Assembly: GCA_947039275.1 (NCBI GenBank)
Contig: CAMQYL010000003.1
Coordinates: 1-64,000, forward strand
Source of the DNA: Amulumruptor sp947039275
Lineage (GTDB): Bacteria; Bacteroidota; Bacteroidia; Bacteroidales; Muribaculaceae
Length of the DNA stretch: 64,000 nucleotides
Reading direction: 5' to 3'
Shown: positions 15,070-23,123 of the stretch, in pieces
Layout: each line of letters opens with the position of its first letter
Numbering within the stretch: the stretch's first letter is position 1
Notes under the pieces: generated by a model
What the model was told of the DNA's origin: nothing
Databases searched by the model: none
The model's input: only the letters and a program-made list of their open reading frames with translations
Position numbers and translations under genes: made by a program

Positions 15070-16179
15070 TCACTTCATGTTTTCTCTAAAGAATCGTTCC
15101 ATGGCATCAAAGGGGATTATGTCCATCTGGTCATAGAGGTCGGTATGGCTCGCGCCGGGTATGACCATGAAGAGCTTGTTGTTCTCTTTGCCGGGGATGA
15201 CTGACAGCTTCTTATAGGTGTCGCTGCCGAAATAATAAGAGTGGGCTTTCTCGCCGTGGATAATCATGACGGCATTTTCGATTTCACCGGCACGGCTCAT
15301 CAACGGGAAATTGATCCAGGGAATATTGGAAGTCACATTGCGGCCGCCGTTGGAGTTGAGCGAGCGCGGATGGTAGCCACGCACCGTCTTGTAGTAGTCA
15401 TGGTAATCGCGCAGGAACTTCGGAGCATCCTCGGGCAACACATCGGGTACTCCCCCTTCGGTCTTTGGCGTGCCGTTGCGATAATCTTCGGTACGCTGTG
15501 CTGCCAGCGATTCGCGCAAGGCATCGCGGGCTGCCGGGGTATCGCCGGCATCGAAGTAGCCGTTGGCTGTCACACGGCTCATGTCATACATGGTAGATGC
15601 GACGGTGGCTTTGATGCGCGGATCGGCAGCGGCTGCGTTGACAGCCAGTCCGCCCCAGCCGCAGATGCCGCAGATGCCCACACGCTCAGGGTCGATATCG
15701 GGATGGGTCACGAGAAAGTCTACCACAGCGCTGAAATCCTCGGTGTTGATGTCGGGCGATGTCATATAGCGCGGTGTGCCTCCGCTCTCACCCGTAAACG
15801 ACGGATCAAATGCGATGGTGAGAAATCCATGGCGTGCCATCTCCTGTGCATACAGCCCGGAAGCCTGCTCTTTGACCGCGCCGAAAGGACCGCACACTGC
15901 TATGGCTGCCATGGGGGCTTTGGCATCTTTAGGCTTGTACATATCGGCAGCAAGGGTGATGCCGTAACGGTTGACAAAAGTCACCTTGCTGTGATCCACA
16001 TCCTCGCTTTTAGGGAAAGTCTTGTCCCACTCCGAAGTTAATGAAAGTTTTTCCATAATATTTCTATTTTCGTCCGAATTGTTTCCAGCTGCCTGAAGTG
16101 ACATCATACCTACGGTCACAGACATGAACGCAGCCATCCATATATATCTTTTATACATAAATCCACGGGGCTTAATCAT
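15070..16179 (-). CDS. Secreted alpha/beta hydrolase, dienelactone-hydrolase type
   Basis: 369 residues with an N-terminal signal peptide (hydrophobic about 13-30, ending LQAAG). The alpha/beta-hydrolase nucleophile elbow reads GICGWGG, with Cys in place of the usual Ser, as in dienelactone-hydrolase relatives; GASHTDLY near the end holds the catalytic His. Substrate unknown; members are annotated as X-Pro dipeptidyl-peptidase-like or YcjY-like hydrolases. It overlaps the flavodoxin-like gene by 4 bases (ATGA), so the pair is co-translated, perhaps in oxidative or xenobiotic metabolism. Confidence 0.85.
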   Translation of the reverse strand: MIKPRGFMYKRYIWMAAFMSVTVGMMSLQAAGNNSDENRNIMEKLSLTSEWDKTFPKSEDVDHSKVTFVNRYGITLAADMYKPKDAKAPMAAIAVCGPFGAVKEQASGLYAQEMARHGFLTIAFDPSFTGESGGTPRYMTSPDINTEDFSAVVDFLVTHPDIDPERVGICGICGWGGLAVNAAAADPRIKATVASTMYDMSRVTANGYFDAGDTPAARDALRESLAAQRTEDYRNGTPKTEGGVPDVLPEDAPKFLRDYHDYYKTVRGYHPRSLNSNGGRNVTSNIPWINFPLMSRAGEIENAVMIIHGEKAHSYYFGSDTYKKLSVIPGKENNKLFMVIPGASHTDLYDQMDIIPFDAMERFFRENMK

Positions 16180-16715
16180 CGGATGCTGCGTCCAATACTA
16201 TAGGCTTCGGTCAGCGCAGGATGCCCCTTTGCATCCCCTGGAGCATTGACACCTCCTGCAAACACGCTTCCGGCAAGCCGGGCTTTCTCAAAACAGTCAA
16301 TCCATCCAGTCAGTCCTGTGATGGCTCTCTCAGGCGTGGATGCCTCGTCTTCAGCAGCACTTGTCAGCATGTAGATATCACGGAAACGGTAGTCCGACGG
16401 ATAGAGAGGATTGGCTCGGTCAAGCAGTGTCTTCATCTGACCGCTCATCTCATAGTAATATATAGGTGTGGCAAATGCTATCACATCGGCATCGTGCATC
16501 TTAGTCACCATCTCCACTGCATCATCATTGATGATACATGTCTGTGTGCGCTGACACGCAAGGCATCCTCGACAAAAATGTATAGTCCTACCTCTAAGTG
16601 TTATTTTCTCTACTTGATGCCCGGCATTGGATGCACCCTGTGCAAACGCATCTGCAAGAGCCTCCGAATTGCTGTCAAGCCTGAGGCTTGTAGAAATAAC
16701 CAATATCTTCTTCAT
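16176..16715 (-). CDS. Flavodoxin-like NAD(P)H-dependent FMN reductase
   Basis: 179 residues. The N-terminus ILVISTSLRLDSNSEALADAF is the FMN phosphate-binding loop of the NADPH-dependent FMN reductase family; CRGCLACQRTQTC (about 48-60) is the cysteine cluster common in its iron-sulfur-flavoprotein-like members; FATPIYYYEMSGQMKTLLDR is the classic flavodoxin-fold segment. Likely an oxidoreductase of quinones or similar substrates. Transcribed just ahead of the hydrolase and downstream of an AraC regulator on the same strand. Confidence 0.88.
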   Translation of the reverse strand: MKKILVISTSLRLDSNSEALADAFAQGASNAGHQVEKITLRGRTIHFCRGCLACQRTQTCIINDDAVEMVTKMHDADVIAFATPIYYYEMSGQMKTLLDRANPLYPSDYRFRDIYMLTSAAEDEASTPERAITGLTGWIDCFEKARLAGSVFAGGVNAPGDAKGHPALTEAYSIGRSIR

Positions 16716-16810
16716 TGTAATAATGTATTTTTGCTCTACAAAATTACATTATATACTCCGTTTCAGTATTGCTCTGAGGCTCAAATATATTTGCTGAAAA
16801 GTCCTGGCTG

Positions 16811-17650
16811 TCAACTTCTGACCGCTGATGGTGCCACCCCGAAATGTTTCTTGAATGCCGTGGAGAAATGAGAAGGATTCCTGAATCCTACTTCTGCATA
16901 GATATCCGTCAATTTCCTGTCACCCTCCTTGATAAGCTCATAGGCTTTCTCAAGCCTTTTTCGTATTAGCCACTTTTCAGGTGTCAGATCGCTTATCTTC
17001 TTGAAATCGCGCTTAAATGTGGCAAGACTGCGCCCAGTGTAGTGTGCGATATCTTCGATGCTCAATTCACACATATAATTCTCCTCCATGAATCCGAGTA
17101 TGTCAATCTTCCAAGGCTCGTTGAAATCAAACATCGTCGGTGCAAACCGCTCGTCTATCGCTAGCAACGTCATCAATCCCTCCTGTAATTTCAGCTCCAT
17201 GAAATTGTCACGCGGCTTGACATCAGGATTCATATACGGCTCCATGGAAGCAAAAAAGCTGGCAAGTTCTACGGTTTTAGGCAATATAAGCACTCTGCTG
17301 TCAAGTTTTTGATGCTTAAGGTGGCTTCTATTTATAGATAGTCGTGAATACATGCTTTTGAGGAAACTGCGAGTAAACATAAGAAATATACCGCAATATC
17401 GCTCACCATTGTAAGTCTTCTTATACATGGTGATATGATGGTCGCGCGGTATGAAAACGCACTCCCCTTTCCTCACATGGATTTTCTCCCTCCCATCGTC
17501 AAGTATCATCTCTCCCGAATAAACATAATTGAGCGCATACTCCCGTGAGCGGTGTATACATCCGCTCAAGTCATCATAGAAGAAGCTGTAAAACACATTA
17601 TTATAATTGAATATAAGCTTCATCGGCTCGTCTGTCCTATGTTTATCCAT
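16811..17650 (-). CDS. AraC-family transcriptional regulator
   Basis: 279 residues. The N-terminal part is a cupin-like sensor (about 25-110, IHVRKGECVFIPRDHHI). The C-terminal 100 residues form two helix-turn-helix motifs: LSIEDIAHYTGRSLATFKRDFKK and the AraC signature around LTDIYAEVGFRNPSHFSTAFKKHFGVAPS. It lies 95 bases upstream of the flavodoxin-hydrolase pair on the same strand and probably regulates it. Inducer unknown. Confidence 0.92.
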   Translation of the reverse strand: MDKHRTDEPMKLIFNYNNVFYSFFYDDLSGCIHRSREYALNYVYSGEMILDDGREKIHVRKGECVFIPRDHHITMYKKTYNGERYCGIFLMFTRSFLKSMYSRLSINRSHLKHQKLDSRVLILPKTVELASFFASMEPYMNPDVKPRDNFMELKLQEGLMTLLAIDERFAPTMFDFNEPWKIDILGFMEENYMCELSIEDIAHYTGRSLATFKRDFKKISDLTPEKWLIRKRLEKAYELIKEGDRKLTDIYAEVGFRNPSHFSTAFKKHFGVAPSAVRS

Positions 17651-17762
17651 ATCGTTTGAAAACTAATTTCGTACCAATACGGCAAAGATAAGCATCACAA
17701 TCCATAAAATCATTTCTCACAGGCTCATCCTGATCAGAAAATCAATATTTTTTCGCAAATAC

Positions 17763-17793
17763 TTGTTTCACATTGTGAAAATACATATATTTG
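17763..17793 (+). promoter_or_regulatory. Promoter with embedded palindrome upstream of secreted-protein cluster
   Basis: TTG (17763-17765), 20-base spacer, TATATTTG (17786-17793). The spacer contains TTTCACA-T-TGTGAAA (17766-17780), a perfect 7-bp palindrome placed to act as an operator. The start would be near 17800, leaving an untranslated leader of almost 400 bases before 18193. No gene is visible in 17651-18192. Confidence 0.5.
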
Positions 17794-18192
17794 CGGATGC
17801 CGACCGTCATGCAGCGCCCCGGTCGTGGGCGTGTGGGCGGGAAGCGGACATTTTTTGAAAAGGCGTTTATCTGAACGTTTTATTTCTTGGTTCCTGGAAC
17901 TTCGCAACTTCTCAATCGTAATCAAGAATGAAACAACGATAGAACGTCCATGGATATGTAAACAACTGCTTGCAGCGATCGGGATGATTCTGCATTATTG
18001 ATTTACATATATGCGTGGGCTTCTGCGTTGTTCATTCAATTACGATGGGCAATGCGAAGGCCTCAGGAACTGGATGAACAACAGGATACAGTTCCCCACG
18101 CTTTTCTATTTCTTACCAGTCACATCTAACACACAGCCACAGAGGGGAGCGGCGGCTGACATCATCAACCAATCTATCAAAATCTTACAGAC

Positions 18193-18474
18193 ATGAAAAA
18201 GAAAATTGCCATCGCCCTCCTCGGCTGCATGACAGCCTTAGGCGCAATCACCATCATCCCCACTCCCGAAGCCAACGCATGCACTAGTTGCAATACGAAA
18301 AATGCCAGCAGAAAATGTGGCGAGTGTAGTTCGTCAAAACTGTTCCCCCATTACATCGGAACTAACAAAAACGGCAAAGCTCGTTACAAGTGGATCTGCG
18401 ACGACTGTGGCCACTCATTTATCACCGATATAAACAACACCATCATCACTGCCAACGAAGTCATCACCCAATAA
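18193..18474 (+). CDS. Small secreted cysteine-rich protein, unknown
   Basis: 93 residues with a signal peptide (KKKIAIALLGCMTALGAITII, cleavage likely after EANA). The mature part starts ACTSC and has three CxxC pairs (CTSC, CGEC, CDDC), the last within a zinc-ribbon-like YKWICDDCGHSF. It could bind zinc or form disulfides in the periplasm. No family recognised. First in the plus-strand run of secreted-protein genes but separated from the next by a palindromic element. Confidence 0.7.
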   Translation: MKKKIAIALLGCMTALGAITIIPTPEANACTSCNTKNASRKCGECSSSKLFPHYIGTNKNGKARYKWICDDCGHSFITDINNTIITANEVITQ

Positions 18475-18526
18475 TTATGGGTTACGGTTCACATTCCCAC
18501 ACATAAATGTAATATTTACTGACAAC

Positions 18527-18614
18527 TTGTAGGGACATGCCGTGGCATGTCCGCGTGTCACACATGTGAACATGCCATCACCCAATGCGGACATGCCATG
18601 GCATGTCCCTACAA
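18527..18614. repeat. Palindromic doublet element, copy A
   Basis: The ends are inverted copies: TTGTAGGGACATGCC (18527-18541) and GGCATGTCCCTACAA (18600-18614). Each end contains an internal palindrome around GACATGCC(A/G)TGGCATGTC. The same unit recurs at 43615-43704. REP- or MITE-like; no transposase is present. Confidence 0.75.
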
Positions 18615-18624
18615 ACACAGTTCT

Positions 18625-19488
18625 ATGTTTATGACTAAACGCTATCTTAAACGAACAATACTGTCAGGACTTGTCGCAATAGCGACAATGCTTCTACCAT
18701 GTATCTCCACAGCACAAACGAATCTTTCACGCAGTGGTGCCGCTCATCTGAGAGCTGCCGAGACCTTAAAAACGATGGCGAGCACTAAGGATGACAAGTT
18801 GCAGGTGGCTGAGGAATATGAGAAAATCACCGAGAGTGACCCGAAGTATGCGGAAGCATATTTAGAGGCAGCCCGCATTTATTCTGCTCTGACACCCGAA
18901 CTTGGCACATCAGCGTATCAAAAGGCAAAAAATCTTTTTGAGGATTACGCAAGCTTGCGACCAAATGCAGCCTCCGAAATAGATGCCGACCTGATAGTGT
19001 TAGAGGTCATGCTAAAGAAACACGCCAATGGTCCCACTAAACTTGACGGCACGTGGGGCGAATGGAGCAATGGTTCTTTCTACCCATGGGTAAAAATACG
19101 TCATAACGGTAACGGATACGATGTGGAATTTGTCGGTAAAGTTGGGACATCTATCACAAAGGATTTTCAGGTCAATGTCAATGGGTCTTCATGTTCTATC
19201 ATCGTAAAAACATTCTATGATAACAGACCAGACCTCAGGAAGAAAGGCTGGAGCTACTATTATGATGACTGCGACGGAAATGCAGACCCTGGATTTCCAC
19301 ATTCGGGAGAATACCGCTATAACGAATCTTTAACTACATGGTACTTTAACATCGATCTATCCAATACACCTTTGGAAATGAAATGCGAGAAAATACATAC
19401 CGATTACTATCTGAATGGGAGCAATACCTATTCCGACACAGATAGAAATCGAGTCAATATCTTCAATAAAAAGCTTATAAAAAGATGA
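18625..19488 (+). CDS. Secreted protein with TPR-like N-half and GTW beta domain, unknown
   Basis: 287 residues. The signal peptide (LKRTILSGLVAIATMLLPCISTAQ) is nearly the same as that of the gene at 20604. Residues about 35-120 look like a tetratricopeptide-type helical repeat (EEYEKITESDPKYAEAYLEA). The C-terminal half begins LDGTWGEWSNG and is beta-rich, resembling the GTW domain of the downstream paralogues. An upstream ATG at 18547 would start inside the palindromic element, so ATG 18625 is chosen. Function unknown. Confidence 0.7.
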   Translation: MFMTKRYLKRTILSGLVAIATMLLPCISTAQTNLSRSGAAHLRAAETLKTMASTKDDKLQVAEEYEKITESDPKYAEAYLEAARIYSALTPELGTSAYQKAKNLFEDYASLRPNAASEIDADLIVLEVMLKKHANGPTKLDGTWGEWSNGSFYPWVKIRHNGNGYDVEFVGKVGTSITKDFQVNVNGSSCSIIVKTFYDNRPDLRKKGWSYYYDDCDGNADPGFPHSGEYRYNESLTTWYFNIDLSNTPLEMKCEKIHTDYYLNGSNTYSDTDRNRVNIFNKKLIKR

Positions 19489-19976
19489 AACACATAATTA
19501 TAGCAATACTTGGTCTCTTAATATATTTTATGCCTGTTACGTTGCACGCTGACAGCAATGTAGAATATGATCCATCAATGGAAGAATATATTGGCACATG
19601 GAACTGTACGACCTCAAACATAGACGGTCAATGGATTCCACGAAAAATTGAAATCAAGAAGAAAGGTGATAAGCTTGATTGGACTTTCTTTGTCAACACT
19701 GGGAAGGTTCCTAAAAGCTATTATGATGGTCCATATTCGCAGTCATGGGATGGACACTTTTATTTTGCCGCCACTTCAATATACAAGGATCAGAAGCCCG
19801 AAAATCAGCATAAAATCAAATATGATTTTAAGACTAAAATGACTTATGATGACAGAGACTACACTAATACCTTATATATTCTCGTGACGTTTTGTTACTA
19901 CAACGAATGGGGCGAAATAGCCTACGATGATTTCTATGTACGCTATGAAAAAGAATATGAATACGAGGGTGAGTAG
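19485..19976 (+). CDS. Secreted GTW-family protein, unknown (paralogue 1)
   Basis: 163 residues: signal peptide (1-22), then VEYDPSMEEYIGTWNCTTSNIDGQWIPRKIEIKKKGD in two parts, followed by a beta-rich tail with many aromatic residues. Nearly collinear with the next gene (about half the residues shared). Small, secreted and beta-rich suggests a lipocalin-like or lipid/ligand-binding barrel, but this is only a guess. Start ATGA overlaps the stop of the preceding gene. Confidence 0.7.
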   Translation: MKHIIIAILGLLIYFMPVTLHADSNVEYDPSMEEYIGTWNCTTSNIDGQWIPRKIEIKKKGDKLDWTFFVNTGKVPKSYYDGPYSQSWDGHFYFAATSIYKDQKPENQHKIKYDFKTKMTYDDRDYTNTLYILVTFCYYNEWGEIAYDDFYVRYEKEYEYEGE

Positions 19977-20044
19977 CGCAATGCTCACCAAAGCTCTACT
20001 CAGAGACCGAAATAGAGATGTTTAAGAGAAAAGTTGAAAAAAAG

Positions 20045-20524
20045 ATGAAGCAGATAATTATGACCATACTTGGACTGCTCATAGTCAGTTCTCCTATCGC
20101 TATCCTCGCAGAAAACAAAGTAGAATATTCCCCCGAAATGGAGGACTATATCGGAATATGGACATGTGAGACACCTCATGTGGAGGGACAATGGGTACCC
20201 CTCAGAATTGAGATAAAGAAAAAGGGTAAAAATCTCAAATGGACTTTCTATCGCAACAGCGGCAAAGCCCCGGATGACTTCTATATCGGTCCTGTATGGT
20301 GTGATGGAGGTTTTGAATTTTCAAACTCCCCCAATTATTACGATATTAGACCGAGTCACCGAAACAAATTCAAATACAGCTTCAGAAGTCGATTGATAGA
20401 ATACGACTCCTATCAGATGCACCCTAATAAATTATATTTCACTTTGCAAATCTGGTATTATAACGAATTAGGGGAAATTGACTCCCAGGATTTCGATGTG
20501 TGTTATTTGAGAGATGACCAGTAA
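20045..20524 (+). CDS. Secreted GTW-family protein, unknown (paralogue 2)
   Basis: 159 residues: signal peptide (MKQIIMTILGLLIVSSPIAILA), then VEYSPEMEDYIGIWTCETPHVEGQW, IEIKKKGKNLKWTFYRNSGKAP and a C-terminal YYNELGEIDSQDFDV that parallels YYNEWGEIAYDDFYV of paralogue 1. Clearly a tandem duplicate. An upstream ATG at 20018 adds nine basic residues; 20045 gives a normal signal peptide. Confidence 0.7.
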   Translation: MKQIIMTILGLLIVSSPIAILAENKVEYSPEMEDYIGIWTCETPHVEGQWVPLRIEIKKKGKNLKWTFYRNSGKAPDDFYIGPVWCDGGFEFSNSPNYYDIRPSHRNKFKYSFRSRLIEYDSYQMHPNKLYFTLQIWYYNELGEIDSQDFDVCYLRDDQ

Positions 20525-20603
20525 CCGCAATTTATAATCACAAATAAATGAATGAGATTTAGTAAAACCATATCTTGTCAATAATCACTATATCACATAA
20601 TTT

Positions 20604-21110
20604 ATGGTTATGCACAACCTTAAGCAAGCAATACTGACAGGACTTGTCGTAATAGCGTCAATGCTGTTACCATGCGTCTCCATAGCGCAGACCCTATCGC
20701 CAGAGGAGACCGCGTTCCTTAAGTCGCTCAACGGCAAGTGGAATCAGGATAGCGAAGCATCTGAGAAATGGGGCGTTGCTCTCTACGACATAACATTGCG
20801 TTATGTCAATGGCATTGTCAAAGTCAGTTACCCGGCGAAGATATTAATAAGCAATAAAAAACGCACCATCTTGGCTACCGAGGTTACTGACGGCATATAT
20901 GATCAGTCATCTCAAAGTGTCCGTATCTCTTACAAACACCATATACTGGATACAGATGAGGAAGAAGAGAGATATCGCTACATGGATTATAAAGTCTCCC
21001 TTTCAATCCCGCTGCAATCCGACGTGGATGATACGTTATTAGTCTACTGTAGCGACATATATCCTTCTGGAGACCAATACTCCAAAGAAGTAATGTATTA
21101 CAAACACTAA
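20604..21110 (+). CDS. Secreted protein, unknown (LNGKW group, copy 1)
   Basis: 168 residues. The signal peptide (LKQAILTGLVVIASMLLPCVSIAQ) closely matches that of the gene at 18625. The mature part starts LSPEETAFLKSLNGKWNQDSEASEKWG and is beta-rich. The next gene carries the same EE-x-x-F-(L/I)-x-(S/A)-LNGKW start, so the two form a second paralogue group in this cluster. Function unknown. Confidence 0.7.
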   Translation: MVMHNLKQAILTGLVVIASMLLPCVSIAQTLSPEETAFLKSLNGKWNQDSEASEKWGVALYDITLRYVNGIVKVSYPAKILISNKKRTILATEVTDGIYDQSSQSVRISYKHHILDTDEEEERYRYMDYKVSLSIPLQSDVDDTLLVYCSDIYPSGDQYSKEVMYYKH

Positions 21111-21119
21111 GCATCAAAT

Positions 21120-21623
21120 ATGAAAACGACAAAATTATCCAACCTTACATTATCAGTCATTGTCGTGTTGATGACAAGCCTGACTATTTCAGCCCAAAGA
21201 CTCAATCATGAAGAGCAAGACTTCATAAACGCACTTAACGGTAAATGGGTTCCAGATGCTAATTCCAAAAATAAATGGGGAAAAAATAACTGGGATTTGG
21301 AAATTACAAGTCATACAGACTATATAACTATCACTTTTCCATCAGAGATTAATCTTAAGGACGAAGATTTCAACATAGTAAAGATGGACAGTGTGAAATC
21401 ATTTTACAATTGTGAAACCTATGGTTTTATAGTATGGTATAAACAAAAGATCCACGAAGATTACAATGGATCCATCTGGAATTACGGACGAGATGTGATC
21501 TTGATGATTCAGTTACAACCAGCCGTATATGACAACCGGCTATATATTGATAGACTATTTACAACTCCATCTGGTGAATGGCTAGGACCTAATACATTCC
21601 AAACAGAATATAATAAACTATGA
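21120..21623 (+). CDS. Secreted protein, unknown (LNGKW group, copy 2)
   Basis: 167 residues: signal peptide (about 1-25, ending TISAQ), then LNHEEQDFINALNGKWVPDANSKNKWG, parallel to the preceding gene. Beta-rich with a IVWYKQKIHED segment matching RISYKHHILDTD there. It lies 9 bases after its paralogue and overlaps the following gene by 4 bases. Function unknown. Confidence 0.7.
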   Translation: MKTTKLSNLTLSVIVVLMTSLTISAQRLNHEEQDFINALNGKWVPDANSKNKWGKNNWDLEITSHTDYITITFPSEINLKDEDFNIVKMDSVKSFYNCETYGFIVWYKQKIHEDYNGSIWNYGRDVILMIQLQPAVYDNRLYIDRLFTTPSGEWLGPNTFQTEYNKL

Positions 21624-22357
21624 ACAAAAGTATTTTCTTACTATTAGGATTGGCAGGTTGCCTTGATCTTCATGCCTACAAGCCGATAGGCGGATACTAT
21701 GAGGCGCGTATAGCTGCAGATGATGCAAAAGCCGACAGTCTGTATAATATCAAGGAGTTTTCAGTTGCCAACAACCTTCTTGAACCGATTGCCTTTCTTG
21801 ATTATGACGAGAAAAACTATCCGCCGTCGTGGCCAGCTGCATTACATCTTTTCGGCAAGGTACTCCAATATGGATTTGATGACTGCGAACATGGTCGGCA
21901 ATTGTATGAAATTTGCGTGGAAGAGTTGGATTACGTACCTGCATACTATAATTTAGGTCAATATTGGTGTGGCAACAACTGCTCCATCTACCATGATTGC
22001 GCCAAAGGATTTAAATACTGGCTTCAAGGTGCCCGTAAAGGAGATGCCCAGTGCCAGTATGAAGTAGCCTATGTGTATTCGTATGGTCTTGTGCAAGCCG
22101 GCATAGAAGATAAGGACTTTGACAAAGGAACGAAATATCTGAAAATGGCATTGAAGCAAAACCACCCTGATACCTACTGGCTTTACGGTTTGTATCTCAG
22201 AGAATGCATTGGCGGCATCTGTGCAGAGTATTTCCCTCATTGGCTGGACGCCTGGATTGAGGGCGCAAAACTTGGGAGCTACAAATGTGCAGAGTCAATC
22301 CATTATGACCAAAGCGGCGAGCATCAGTTTTGTAAACAATTCGGTATTCACGAATAG
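21620..22357 (+). CDS. Secreted Sel1-repeat-like protein
   Basis: 245 residues with a signal peptide (NKSIFLLLGLAGCLDLHA). The body has Sel1/TPR-type helical repeats: GFKYWLQGARKGDAQCQYEVA, KGTKYLKMALKQNHPDTYWLY and DAWIEGAKLGSYKCAESI. Sel1-like proteins mediate protein-protein contacts. Eight or more cysteines may form disulfides in the periplasm. Overlaps the stop of the preceding gene (ATGA), so it belongs to the same transcription unit. Role unknown. Confidence 0.75.
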   Translation: MNKSIFLLLGLAGCLDLHAYKPIGGYYEARIAADDAKADSLYNIKEFSVANNLLEPIAFLDYDEKNYPPSWPAALHLFGKVLQYGFDDCEHGRQLYEICVEELDYVPAYYNLGQYWCGNNCSIYHDCAKGFKYWLQGARKGDAQCQYEVAYVYSYGLVQAGIEDKDFDKGTKYLKMALKQNHPDTYWLYGLYLRECIGGICAEYFPHWLDAWIEGAKLGSYKCAESIHYDQSGEHQFCKQFGIHE

Positions 22358-22430
22358 CGTTACCAAATTGATCGTAAACATGAAGATGTTGCCTGAACTT
22401 CCAATAAATCAAACTGCTAAAACTCTAACG

Positions 22431-22835
22431 ATGAAAAAGATATTATTATTGACACTTTTATTTGTAGCAGGGATTTCCATTTCAGCCCGAGTACGATATA
22501 CTCCTGAAATGGAGGGATTTCTCGGCACTTGGGAGTATCAGGACGGAGTTAAAAACGACTATAGATATCGCATCTCGGTGAGTGATGGATGGGTTGTTAT
22601 TCAATATAAATTCACAGACAATTTCAATGGGCCCAATTCTCCTTCTGACCGTAAAGTCAATATCGACTATACTTATAACGATGGTGTGTTTTCCTTTCAA
22701 GATAACCATTCATCATGCGATGCCTATAATGATGTGACCCTGAAACTGCATGAAGGCAGTATTGTTGAGACCATACACCATAGAAGTCCTGGGACTAACC
22801 GCACCTGGCAATGCGTCTATGAAAAATCATTTTAA
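22431..22835 (+). CDS. Secreted GTW-family protein, unknown (paralogue 3)
   Basis: 134 residues: signal peptide (KKILLLTLLFVAGISISA), then VRYTPEMEGFLGTWEYQDGVK, the same mature start as the genes at 19485 and 20045. A beta-rich tail follows. A longer ORF beginning at 22209 overlaps the Sel1-like gene in another frame; the signal peptide at ATG 22431 fixes the real start. Confidence 0.7.
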   Translation: MKKILLLTLLFVAGISISARVRYTPEMEGFLGTWEYQDGVKNDYRYRISVSDGWVVIQYKFTDNFNGPNSPSDRKVNIDYTYNDGVFSFQDNHSSCDAYNDVTLKLHEGSIVETIHHRSPGTNRTWQCVYEKSF

Positions 22836-22844
22836 CAATCCAAA

Positions 22845-23009
22845 ATGAAAACTTTATTAACCTGCATCTTCTTATATATTGGCATTATCTCTCCTGCAAA
22901 TTTATCTTCACAGGTCAAGTATACTCCTGAGATGGATAAATATCTTGGTACATGGGACAGCGAGCGTGGTTCGGTAGCTATGATACAGGACCAATTTGCA
23001 AAACATTGA
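22845..23009 (+). pseudogene. Truncated GTW-family paralogue
   Basis: ATG 22845 opens a 54-codon frame: a signal peptide (KTLLTCIFLYIGIISPANLSS), then VKYTPEMDKYLGTWDSERGS and a stop at 23007. It begins like paralogues 1-3 but ends where their beta domain should continue, so it looks like a decayed copy, though a short secreted peptide is possible. It lies only 9 bases after paralogue 3. Confidence 0.6.
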
Positions 23010-23123
23010 TTCCAGAAGATCCAAATTGATAAAATAGCATGCGTTTTAAAATAACATATGGAATCTCGCCTATATTTGCAAAATATTCGGATACTAGGCA
23101 TACCCTTGAAAAAATTTATTGCT

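Noticed and set aside
18547..18624. Upstream start for the secreted TPR/GTW protein
   Set aside because: Begins inside the palindromic element and would bury the signal peptide.
22209..22430. Upstream start for GTW paralogue 3
   Set aside because: Overlaps the Sel1-like gene in another frame; the signal peptide begins at 22431.
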